Source: Acidimicrobiia bacterium
GTDB taxonomy: Bacteria > Actinomycetota > Acidimicrobiia > Acidimicrobiales > Ilumatobacteraceae
Assembly: GCA_030425785.1 (NCBI GenBank)
Contig: JAUHYJ010000035.1
Location: forward strand, 1 to 13,055
Length of the DNA: 13,055 nucleotides
Direction of reading: 5' to 3'
Shown here: piece after piece, positions 1 to 7,268 of the stretch
Position numbering within the stretch: the first letter of the stretch is position 1
Layout of the letters: each line of letters begins with the position of its first letter
The notes under the pieces: generated by a model
The model's input: only the letters and a program-made list of their open reading frames with translations
What the model was told of the DNA's origin: nothing
Databases searched by the model: none
Translations under genes and position numbers: made by a program

Positions 1-3000
1 GCTGTGCGAACGACGTGACCGCACCGTCGCCCGTGACGATCGCCGCCGCATCGGGCGTCGCGGCGGCGTGGTGCTCGATCCGGTCGAGCACCGTGTCGGT
101 GACCGGATCGAGGGTCGGTCCTGCGACGTCGCGGTCGAGCAGGTCGGCGATCGCCTCCTCGACGGGCGTGTCCGGACGGTGGGCGACGTGTTCGAGCGCC
201 GCGGCGACCGCGTCGAGCAGTTCCGTCGCGAGTGCCGCGCCGACGGCTCGGCCGTCGTACTCGAGCGCGAGTTCGACACCGTCGCGGCCCTCGCGTACGA
301 AGAACGTCGTGTCGTTGACCGCCGAGCCGGTCGGGAGGGTGCGGTGGGTGACGGGCGCGTCGCCCCAACGCGCGTCCGCGACGTGCTCGTACGCGACGTG
401 GTGTCGGATGCGAGGCGGCTCGACCCCGAGCTCGCGCGCGAGTCGAACGACGTCGCCGAACGGATAGGCACGGTGCGCCAGCGCGTCGGCGACCACCGCA
501 CCGACCGCGCCCTCGAGCGTTCGCAGCGGTGCCCGCCGCGGGACGTCGAAGCGCAGCGGCATCGTGTTGAGGAAGCATCCGATGAGCGGCTCGGCGGCCG
601 GATGATCCTTCGTCGACGCCGTGACCCCGATCTCGACGATCCCGGTGCGCGAGAACGCGGACAGGACCGACGCGATGGCAGCGAGCGTGGCCGCGAACGG
701 TGTCGTCGAGGTGACGGCCGCCAGGTCGGCAGGGCTGACCGACGTCGACCGGACGAGGTAACCGCTGGGTTCGGGACGGGTCGGCGCGGGCAGGTCGCCG
801 GCTCCCGACCGTTCGTCGCGCGCGAGCAGCTCGCGTTCCCAGAACGCGCGGCTTTCGGCGAATCGTCCACGCTGCCACTCGCCGTGCGCGGCGACGGTGG
901 TCGCCAGGGCGGGGAGTGGGCGACCGTGCGCGGCGGCGTCGAGCTCGGACCACAGCACGTCGAACGTGCCGGCGCTCACCGAGACGTGGTGGAGCCCGAG
1001 CACGACGACCGCCCGGCCATCGGCGAGGCGCCCGCACGCGGAACGGACGAGCGGGCCGCGGTCGAGATCGAACGGTCGGCGGACGAGTTCGTCGAGCGCC
1101 GTGTCGAGCTCGAGTTCGGTCACGACGCCGAGATCGACCAGCTCGATCGCGTCGTCGGGCGACAGCCTCGTGCGTTCGGCGTCCGTGGTGGTGTGGAGCG
1201 GCTGATGTCGCGAGACGACCGCGGCGAGCGCCCGTCGCCAGGCGTCGAGCTCGACCGTGCCGTCGATCGTGTACACCCGCATGACGTTGTATCGCGGGTC
1301 GTCGGGCGCGGCGCGGTGTTCGAACAGCATCGCCGCCTCGGCCGGGGCCAACGGCCGTTCGCCGTCGGCGAGCTCCGGGATCAGGCGCCCGTCGCCCGAC
1401 CGACGCGCACCGTCGACCGCGGCTGCGAAGTCGCGCAGCACCCGGTGTCGGAACACGAGCGCATCGGGGAGCTCGACGTCGAGTCGGTGCTCGACGGCCG
1501 CGATCAGCTCCAGCGCGGGCAGCGACGATCCCCCCAGGTCGAAGAAGTTGTCGTCGCGACCGATCCGGTCGGTGCCGAGCACGCTCGCCCACACGTCGGC
1601 GACGATCGCCTCGGTCGGTGTGACCGGTGCGACGTAGTCGATCGAACCGGCGCGACGGCGCGATGGCGCCGGCAGCGCTGCGACGTCGAGCTTCGCGCTG
1701 TCGGTGAGCGGCAACTCGGTCACATGCACGAACGCGCTCGGGATCGAACGTTCCGGCAACCTGTCGTACAGGTGGGCCCGGATCTCAGCGGCGTCGACCT
1801 CGATCCCGTCGACGGTCTGATACCAGGCGGTCAGGATCTCGACGCGCTTCGGCCGGTAGCCGACCTCGTCGAGCATTCGCTGGACGTCGTCCAGATCGAT
1901 CTCGTCGTCGAGCTCGGCGAGGGCTTCGTCGCGCGACTTGTGACCGAGCCGGACATCCCAGCTGTACGGCTCGGCGTAGTTGTGGTAGCCGCGCTCGGTC
2001 CGGTGGACGTGGATGCCGGCCACGTTGATGAGGCAGTTGGTCGACCGCCCGGTGTCGTCGGGGCGTACCCACGGAGCTCGCTCGTCGAGGAAGCGGTAGA
2101 GGTCGGCCAGCTCGACGTCGACGTACCGGTAGAAGTCGACATACCGGATCTCGTCCAGCACGTCGAGCTCACCGCGCTCGAACACGGATTGCTCGGGCAG
2201 CAGCTCGGTGACCGCGTCGCGGGTCCGGTGGTAGGCGCGCCGGGCGTCGAGCACGGTGGCATCGATCGCCGTCGGGTCGAACCGGCCGGCCTCGAACTGG
2301 TGCGGAACCAGCCGGGTCTCGAAGAACTGGCCGCGCGAGAGCCCGGTCACGATGACGGGGATGCCGAGCTCGGCCGCCCGTGCGGTGGCGAGGGTGTAGA
2401 TCGCCTTGTAGCACCCGTTGCACACGTTGGCGTAGCGGTCGAGGCTGTCGCGGAAGATCGCGTTCATCGCCTCCGTGGTGACGAACTCATGGCTGATTCC
2501 GAGATCGGCGACCGTGCGGGCGACGTTGGCCTTCGCGCCGTCGGAGATGAAGCCGTTGTCGAGCGTGAGCGCGTGGACGCGCCAGCCGCGCTCGACGAGT
2601 TGGTAGAGCGCGTAGGTCGAGTCCTTGCCGCCCGACAACAGGTGCAGAGCGTCGAAGTCGCCGCGGCGTGTTGCCGTCGCCTCGTCGCGGATCGCGTCGA
2701 GGTCGGCGGGCGTGCCGAACCACGAACGGGTCTGTGGTTCGACGACGTCGAACGAGTGGCACACGCTGCACACGTCGTCGTCGTCGATCGTGACGTCGGG
2801 AACGTCGGTCCCGAGCCCGCACCGGACGCACCGGCGGATCCGTGTCGTGCCGGGTGTCCACATCCGGACGACGGCATTGGCGATCGCCGGGTGAGCGACG
2901 ATCGCCGTCTCGATCTCGCCCGGCTCGAGCCGGATCCCGCCGACCGACAGCTGGTCGTCGGCGCGCCCGCCGAAGACGACGACGCCGTCGGTCACCCGCA

Positions 3001-5443
3001 CCCGGTCGCCGGTCCGGTACAGCGGTTGCGACCCGATCGCGGGGAGGGCGGCGAAGCGCTCGGCGCTCAGCTCGGGCAGGCCGAGATACCGCTCGGCCAT
3101 GCCGGGCCGCGCGACGTACAGCTCCCCCCAGGCACCGATCGGTGTACGGGCACCCCCTCGGTCGAGGACGTGCACCTGAGCGCCCGGGCAGGCGCGGCCG
3201 ATCGGGACGTCGGGTCCGAGGTCGACCGCGGGGTCGTAGCGGTGGATCATGCAACCGACGACGGCCTCGGTCGGCCCGTACTCGTTGTAGATCCGCACGC
3301 CCGGCGCGCACCGTTCGGCGAACGCGTCGGCGACCGGTCGTCGGAACGCCTCGCCGCCGACGATCACGACCTCGACCGGCAATTGCCGATCGACGAGCCG
3401 CGTCAGGATCTCGAGCTGGCTGGGTGTCGCCTTGAGCACCGTCACGTCGTCACGCTCGGCGAGGGTCGTGAGCGCCGTGATCGCGTCGCCGTCGACGACC
3501 ACGGTGCGGCCGCCGGCGAGCTGGGGGAGGAAGAGCGAGGTGATCGTCAGGTCGAACGCCGGCGAGGAGTGCAGCGCCATGACCGGTGCCTGTTCCGTGG
3601 TGTACGTGTCGGTGGCGAACCGGAGGTAGTCGGCGAGGCCGCGATGGGAGATCGGCACCCCCTTGGGTGTGCCGGTCGACCCGGAGGTGTACAGCACGTA
3701 CGCCAGGTCGTCGAGGCCGACCGGGGGCGGCAGCCGAGCGGGGTCGCCGGGCGGGAGGTCGGCCGGGAGCTCGTCGAGAACGAGCGCGAGCCGGGCATCG
3801 GCGGCGATCGCCTCGTGGCGCCCGGCGGGGTCGCCGGGATCGAGCAGGACGAATGCGCCGCCGGCCCGCATGACGGCGTGCACGGCCACGACGACGTCGG
3901 CGCTGCGCGGCATGCGGATGCCGATCCGGTCACCGACGGCGACGCCCCGGCCGACGAGCCATGTCGCGAGTTCGGTGGCCCGCTCGTCGAGCCGGCCGGC
4001 CGTGACGTCGCCGGACGAGTCGGTGATCGTGACGGCGTCGGGCGACGCAGCGAGCGCATCGGCGACGGCGACGTGGACCGGGCGCAGTACACCGCCGACG
4101 GGTGGTGGGTTCAACGCCGCGAGCACGGCCCGCTCGTCGCCGGTGATCAGGTCGACGCCACCGAGGCGGGCGTCCGGGTCGGCCAGCATCGCATCGAGCA
4201 TCCGGCCCAGGTGCCGCGGCAGGCGTCGATGGCTGCCGTCGTCGCTGAGCCCGTGGTTCAGATCGGCCTCGATCGTCAGCCGGTCCCCGTACCGATCGGC
4301 GTGGAACCGGATCGGGTGGGCTGGATCGACGTGGCCGGACCGGGCCCAGGTGGTGCTCGCCGGCACACCGGCGAAGTCGCCGTAGCGGGCCGTCACGATG
4401 TTGACGACCGCGTCGAACCGGGCCGTGGGGCTCTCACTCGGCTTCGCGTTGCGGAGCACGGCCACGATCGTGCGATACACCCTCTCGAACGCCTCGGCTG
4501 CGGTCTCGTCGAGGTCGACCTCGATCCGCAGCGGCGACAGCTCCATCAACGGGCCGATCACGTCGCGCGCCGCCGGCCCCGAGCGGTGGTGGATCGGGAC
4601 GCCGAGGGTGACGATGCGTCGCCCGTCGAGCCGCGACAGGGTCGTCGCGGTCGCCGTCGACAGCAGGGCCAGGAGGCCGAGCTCGTGGCTGATCGTCCGG
4701 TATGGCCCGTCGAGGGCGCCGAGCAGCGCCGACGATGCCTCGCTCGCGTCCAGCACCGGGATCCGGTCGACCGCGGACGTCCGAGCGCCCCGTGGCCCGT
4801 AGGGCGCGATCGGCGGCGCGTCGTCGATCTGATCGGCCCAGAAGCGCGCACGATCGGCGCGTCGCCTGTCGTCGGCCGGTGCCGTCGTGGCGGCGACGTG
4901 GTCGTAGAACGACGGCACGTCGCCGGCGTCGCCGTCCTCGTACGCGGTGGCGACGCGGTCGAACAGCAGCGCCGACGACCAGGCGTCGGTGATCACGTGG
5001 TGGAGGTCGAGCCACCACGTCCAGTCGTCGTCCGCGTGACGGAGCAAGACCGAGTCGTAGGCGGCGGTGGCTGCGTCCACCGGCGTGGAGATCCGGTCGG
5101 TGCACCAGCCGTCGAGCTCGGCGACCGGCAGATCGACGACCTCGGTCGACGCCGGCGGGCGGGCGAGGACGCGGGCGACCGGCGGCTGGCCCGGTCGGTC
5201 GACGATCACGGTCCGCATCGCGTCGGACGCCCGCACGACGTCGTCGAACGCCCGTCGGAACCGATCGGGGTCGATCGAGCCCGAGAGCCGCACGATCTTG
5301 GCCATGTTGGCCACGGGTGTTCGGGGGGCGATCCGTTGGCTGGCCCAGACGAGCTGCTGCGTACGGGTCAGCGGGTGCTCGGCGACGACGCTCGGCGCCA
5401 GTTCAACCGGAATGGCTGCGCCGTCAGTCGACGGTGCAGTCAC
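1..5443 (-). CDS. Multimodular nonribosomal peptide synthetase, C-A(PP-loop insert)-T-C-A..., 3' end outside the window
   Basis: At least 1814 residues are visible; the frame is open to the left edge. Condensation domain 1 spans about residues 16-440, with HHVITDAW at 148-155. Adenylation domain 1 begins near 455: A3 TSGSTGTPKG at 586-595, A5 NEYGPTE at 720-726, A7 YRTGD at 809-813, A8 GGIRLEPGEIE at 835-845. A PP-loop ATPase interrupts it (about 866-1198); A9/A10 resume from about 1200, with catalytic Lys1251. The carrier domain has LGGSS, with Ser1307 as the likely phosphopantetheine site. Condensation domain 2 (about 1355-1780) has HHVSVSAG at 1485-1492, and a second A domain starts near 1789. 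Signature residues 631, 632, 635, 671, 694, 696, 721, 729, 730 and 1251 read DLTKIGEVGK, close to the asparagine code as I remember it. The GTG at 5443 was chosen because GGAG lies 5 bases upstream. The gene overlaps the upstream carrier gene by 20 bases, suggesting translational coupling. No thioesterase is visible. The domain calls are firm; the substrate is inferred. Confidence 0.94.
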   Translation of the reverse strand, partial: MTAPSTDGAAIPVELAPSVVAEHPLTRTQQLVWASQRIAPRTPVANMAKIVRLSGSIDPDRFRRAFDDVVRASDAMRTVIVDRPGQPPVARVLARPPASTEVVDLPVAELDGWCTDRISTPVDAATAAYDSVLLRHADDDWTWWLDLHHVITDAWSSALLFDRVATAYEDGDAGDVPSFYDHVAATTAPADDRRRADRARFWADQIDDAPPIAPYGPRGARTSAVDRIPVLDASEASSALLGALDGPYRTISHELGLLALLSTATATTLSRLDGRRIVTLGVPIHHRSGPAARDVIGPLMELSPLRIEVDLDETAAEAFERVYRTIVAVLRNAKPSESPTARFDAVVNIVTARYGDFAGVPASTTWARSGHVDPAHPIRFHADRYGDRLTIEADLNHGLSDDGSHRRLPRHLGRMLDAMLADPDARLGGVDLITGDERAVLAALNPPPVGGVLRPVHVAVADALAASPDAVTITDSSGDVTAGRLDERATELATWLVGRGVAVGDRIGIRMPRSADVVVAVHAVMRAGGAFVLLDPGDPAGRHEAIAADARLALVLDELPADLPPGDPARLPPPVGLDDLAYVLYTSGSTGTPKGVPISHRGLADYLRFATDTYTTEQAPVMALHSSPAFDLTITSLFLPQLAGGRTVVVDGDAITALTTLAERDDVTVLKATPSQLEILTRLVDRQLPVEVVIVGGEAFRRPVADAFAERCAPGVRIYNEYGPTEAVVGCMIHRYDPAVDLGPDVPIGRACPGAQVHVLDRGGARTPIGAWGELYVARPGMAERYLGLPELSAERFAALPAIGSQPLYRTGDRVRVTDGVVVFGGRADDQLSVGGIRLEPGEIETAIVAHPAIANAVVRMWTPGTTRIRRCVRCGLGTDVPDVTIDDDDVCSVCHSFDVVEPQTRSWFGTPADLDAIRDEATATRRGDFDALHLLSGGKDSTYALYQLVERGWRVHALTLDNGFISDGAKANVARTVADLGISHEFVTTEAMNAIFRDSLDRYANVCNGCYKAIYTLATARAAELGIPVIVTGLSRGQFFETRLVPHQFEAGRFDPTAIDATVLDARRAYHRTRDAVTELLPEQSVFERGELDVLDEIRYVDFYRYVDVELADLYRFLDERAPWVRPDDTGRSTNCLINVAGIHVHRTERGYHNYAEPYSWDVRLGHKSRDEALAELDDEIDLDDVQRMLDEVGYRPKRVEILTAWYQTVDGIEVDAAEIRAHLYDRLPERSIPSAFVHVTELPLTDSAKLDVAALPAPSRRRAGSIDYVAPVTPTEAIVADVWASVLGTDRIGRDDNFFDLGGSSLPALELIAAVEHRLDVELPDALVFRHRVLRDFAAAVDGARRSGDGRLIPELADGERPLAPAEAAMLFEHRAAPDDPRYNVMRVYTIDGTVELDAWRRALAAVVSRHQPLHTTTDAERTRLSPDDAIELVDLGVVTELELDTALDELVRRPFDLDRGPLVRSACGRLADGRAVVVLGLHHVSVSAGTFDVLWSELDAAAHGRPLPALATTVAAHGEWQRGRFAESRAFWERELLARDERSGAGDLPAPTRPEPSGYLVRSTSVSPADLAAVTSTTPFAATLAAIASVLSAFSRTGIVEIGVTASTKDHPAAEPLIGCFLNTMPLRFDVPRRAPLRTLEGAVGAVVADALAHRAYPFGDVVRLARELGVEPPRIRHHVAYEHVADARWGDAPVTHRTLPTGSAVNDTTFFVREGRDGVELALEYDGRAVGAALATELLDAVAAALEHVAHRPDTPVEEAIADLLDRDVAGPTLDPVTDTVLDRIEHHAAATPDAAAIVTGDGAVTSFAQ
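1850..2848 (-). other. PP-loop (N-type) ATP pyrophosphatase domain embedded in the NRPS adenylation domain
   Basis: This is a domain within the NRPS, about residues 866-1198, in frame and without stops. It opens with a four-cysteine zinc-ribbon pattern (C872, C875, C892, C895). The PP-loop SGGKDS follows at 937-942 and is followed by the usual strand ending in LDNGF. A further CxxC (C1008, C1011 in NVCNGCYK) and a VTGLSRGQ segment come next, and the C-terminal part contains GYHNYAEPYSWDVR. Its size and order match stand-alone N-acetyl sugar amidotransferase (WbpG-like) proteins. PP-loop enzymes of this kind adenylate a carbonyl oxygen and let a nucleophile (ammonia or sulfur) displace AMP, or eliminate it to give a nitrile as in QueC/ToyM. 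The host A domain stops after A8 and resumes with LTAWYQ and LPERSIPSAF, so the insert lies between A8 and A9. That is the site used by embedded methyltransferases in known interrupted A domains. The reaction here is unknown. Confidence 0.87.
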
Positions 5444-5699
5444 CGCGGCTCCGGAGGTAATCGACCATCGACCGGGCGGTGTCGAAGTGCTCGATGACGA
5501 CGTCGGCCGGGTCGATGCGGATGCCGAGGCGCTCCTCGAGCCACTCCACGATCAGCACCACGCCGAGGGAGTCGACGAGGCCGGTCATGACGAGATCGGT
5601 GTCGGCTTCGACGGGTTCGTGGCCCGCCGAGACGTCGCGGTCGATGAACGCGACGAGTTCGTCGGTGAAGGTGCTGATGGAGTTCGCGTCGGGAATCAT
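5424..5699 (-). CDS. Free-standing acyl/peptidyl carrier protein
   Basis: This is a 91-residue carrier protein. Its 4'-phosphopantetheine attachment motif is GLVDSLGVV, with Ser44 as the likely modified residue. The flanking pattern (DTDLVMTGLVDSLG, then a long helix with EWLEERLGIRI) is typical of stand-alone PCP/ACPs. Its length is close to PltL-type prolyl carrier proteins. The ATG at 5699 overlaps the stop of the adenylation gene (ATGA at 5696-5699), and its own stop overlaps the NRPS start, so the three genes form a tight operon. The likely role is to hold the aminoacyl starter loaded by the neighbouring adenylation enzyme while it is oxidised, and to present it to the first condensation domain of the NRPS. 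A generic acyl carrier role cannot be excluded from sequence alone. Confidence 0.92.
   Translation of the reverse strand: MIPDANSISTFTDELVAFIDRDVSAGHEPVEADTDLVMTGLVDSLGVVLIVEWLEERLGIRIDPADVVIEHFDTARSMVDYLRSRGDCTVD
5449..5452 (-). promoter_or_regulatory. Ribosome binding site deciding the NRPS GTG start
   Basis: GGAG on the minus strand lies 5 bases before the GTG at 5443, inside the 3' end of the carrier-protein gene. The next in-frame ATG is about 46 codons downstream and would remove the first conserved motif of the condensation domain, so the GTG is preferred. Confidence 0.6.
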
Positions 5700-7243
5700 G
5701 GCGCCGGATCGTCGTCTCTACGGTCGTCGAGGTCGATATAGATGCGCTCGGCGGCTCGGCGGTCGACCTTGCCCGTACCGGTGCGGGGGAGTGTACCGAG
5801 CCCGACGATCCGGGTCGGCACGGCGTATCCGGGCAGCCGTGCGCGTGCGTGCCGAATCAGGTCACGCTCGGTGCTCGCATCAGGTGCCGGCGCGACGACC
5901 GCAACGACCCGGTCGTCGCCGCGGCGGTCGACCAGCGCGGCGCACGCCTCGACGGCCGGGTGGTCGGCCAGTGCCGCGTCGACCGCCTCGAGCTCGATGC
6001 GGTGGCCGCGGACCTTCACCTGGTGGTCGGTGCGACCCTGGAAGACCAGGTCGCCGTCGGGGCGCCGACGGACGCGATCGCCGGTCCGGTACCACCTGGC
6101 GCCGTCGCGTTCGACGACGGCTGCGCCGGTGAGGTCGGGGGCGTTCCAGTACGCCCGCATCATCGTCGGACCGGCGACCAGCAGCTCGCCCTCGCCGGTG
6201 CCGTCGATCCGCCGATCGTCGTCGTCGACCAGCATGACCTGGGCGGCCGACCACGCCCGACCGATCGGGATCGCCATCTCGTCCGGCGGCGGCGCGTCGA
6301 GGTGGTGGTAGGTGCACTGGTTCAGCTCGGCAGGCCCGTACACGTTCGAGAACCGGGCCGACGGGATCGCCGCCATCGCCCGGCGCAGCGCGGCCGGGGG
6401 GAAGGGCTCGCCGCCGTACAGGACCCATCGCAGCGAGCTGACGTCGTGTTCGGCGAGGGCGCCCCGCTCGACGAGCTGGCTGATCGCGAACGGCACCGAG
6501 TACCAGACCGTCGCGCGCTCGTCGGCGACGAGCGCGGCGACGCTGGCCGGGAAGCGGGCGAGCCCGTCCGGCACGACGATCGTCGCGCTGCCCGCGAGCG
6601 GCGCGGCGTACAGCTCGAACGTCGACTGGTCGAAGTGCAGCGGCGCGATGTTGGTGAGGACGTCGCCGGGCCCGAGGTCGTAGGTCTCGACGGCCGCGTC
6701 GGCGTAGGCGAGTGCGCTCGCGTGGGTGTGGACGATGCCCTTCGGGCGCCCGGTCGAGCCGGAGGTGAAGATGATGTAGGCGTCGTCATCGGGACGCCGC
6801 CCGGTGGGCGCCGTGACCGGTGCCGGCAGGTCGCCGGTCGGGTCGACGACCCGGGTGACGTCGGTGCCGTCCAGCACCTCGGCGAGCCGATCGGGCGGTT
6901 GACTCGAGACGACCGCGCATGCGCCGGAGTGGATGAGGACGCTCCGTCCGTACTCGGCCGGGGCGAGCCGGTCGACCGGGACGACGATCGCCCCGGCGCG
7001 CAGGACACCGTGGACCGCGACGAAGGCGTCGACCGATTTCGGCATCGACACGCCGACGCGGTCGCCCGGGGCGACGCCGGCAACCGACAGTGCGGCGGCG
7101 ACGCGATCGGCGCGCTCACGATACGTGCGCCAGTCGAGACGTGCCCGGCCGTCTGCCAGTGCCATGGCGCCCGGGCGCGCGTCGGCCGAACGGTCGAGCA
7201 GGTCGACCAGCGTCGTCGGAGCGGAGGTCGGGTGGCTGCCCAC
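5696..7243 (-). CDS. Free-standing amino acid adenylation enzyme, prolyl-carrier-protein ligase (PltF)-like
   Basis: A single ANL-superfamily adenylation domain of 515 residues from the GTG at 7243. Motifs are A3 TSGSTGRPKG from residue 160, A5 NVYGPAELNQCTYHHL from residue 300, A7 YRTGD ending at Asp389, A8 GHRIELEAVD, and A10 TGKVDR with Lys492. The LHFDQSTF segment and the cysteine-containing stretch after A5 resemble proline-activating enzymes of pyrrole pathways (PltF, RedM, PigI). By my alignment the specificity residues read D-Q-F-Y-L-G-V-Q-C-K. The pyrrole-type proline code, as I remember it, is DLLYLALVCK, so they share D, Y, L, C and K but not the whole pocket. The likely role is to load an amino acid, perhaps proline or a close analogue, onto the adjacent carrier protein. 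An ATG at 7270 gives a 524-residue version. The GTG is preferred because TAGGCT lies 10 bases upstream, the same layout as at secA, and because the ATG would overlap the divergent gene's start codon. Confidence 0.9.
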   Translation of the reverse strand: MGSHPTSAPTTLVDLLDRSADARPGAMALADGRARLDWRTYRERADRVAAALSVAGVAPGDRVGVSMPKSVDAFVAVHGVLRAGAIVVPVDRLAPAEYGRSVLIHSGACAVVSSQPPDRLAEVLDGTDVTRVVDPTGDLPAPVTAPTGRRPDDDAYIIFTSGSTGRPKGIVHTHASALAYADAAVETYDLGPGDVLTNIAPLHFDQSTFELYAAPLAGSATIVVPDGLARFPASVAALVADERATVWYSVPFAISQLVERGALAEHDVSSLRWVLYGGEPFPPAALRRAMAAIPSARFSNVYGPAELNQCTYHHLDAPPPDEMAIPIGRAWSAAQVMLVDDDDRRIDGTGEGELLVAGPTMMRAYWNAPDLTGAAVVERDGARWYRTGDRVRRRPDGDLVFQGRTDHQVKVRGHRIELEAVDAALADHPAVEACAALVDRRGDDRVVAVVAPAPDASTERDLIRHARARLPGYAVPTRIVGLGTLPRTGTGKVDRRAAERIYIDLDDRRDDDPAP

Positions 7244-7252
7244 GTCGCTCGC

Positions 7253-7259
7253 TAGCCTA
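7253..7259. promoter_or_regulatory. Overlapping divergent -10 elements
   Basis: On the plus strand TAGCCT (7253-7258) is followed by exactly 10 bases and the ATG of the dioxygenase at 7269. On the minus strand TAGGCT (7259-7254) is followed by exactly 10 bases and the GTG of the adenylation gene at 7243. The core contains the palindrome GCTAGC (7251-7256). The same TAGGCT-N10-start layout occurs before secA at 12968. This suggests leaderless or near-leaderless transcripts from two promoters that share one -10 region. No convincing -35 boxes were seen. Confidence 0.5.
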
Positions 7260-7268
7260 CGGCTCGTC

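Noticed and set aside
68..5497. 1809-residue open frame on the plus strand across the NRPS region
   Set aside because: It is antisense to the NRPS, is rich in Arg, Val, Asp and Gly with no domain motif, and results from high GC at third positions. The minus-strand frame contains all NRPS core motifs in order.
5849..7255. 468-residue plus-strand open frame opposite the lone adenylation gene
   Set aside because: It is a low-complexity Arg/Asp/Val shadow. The minus strand has the complete adenylation motifs.
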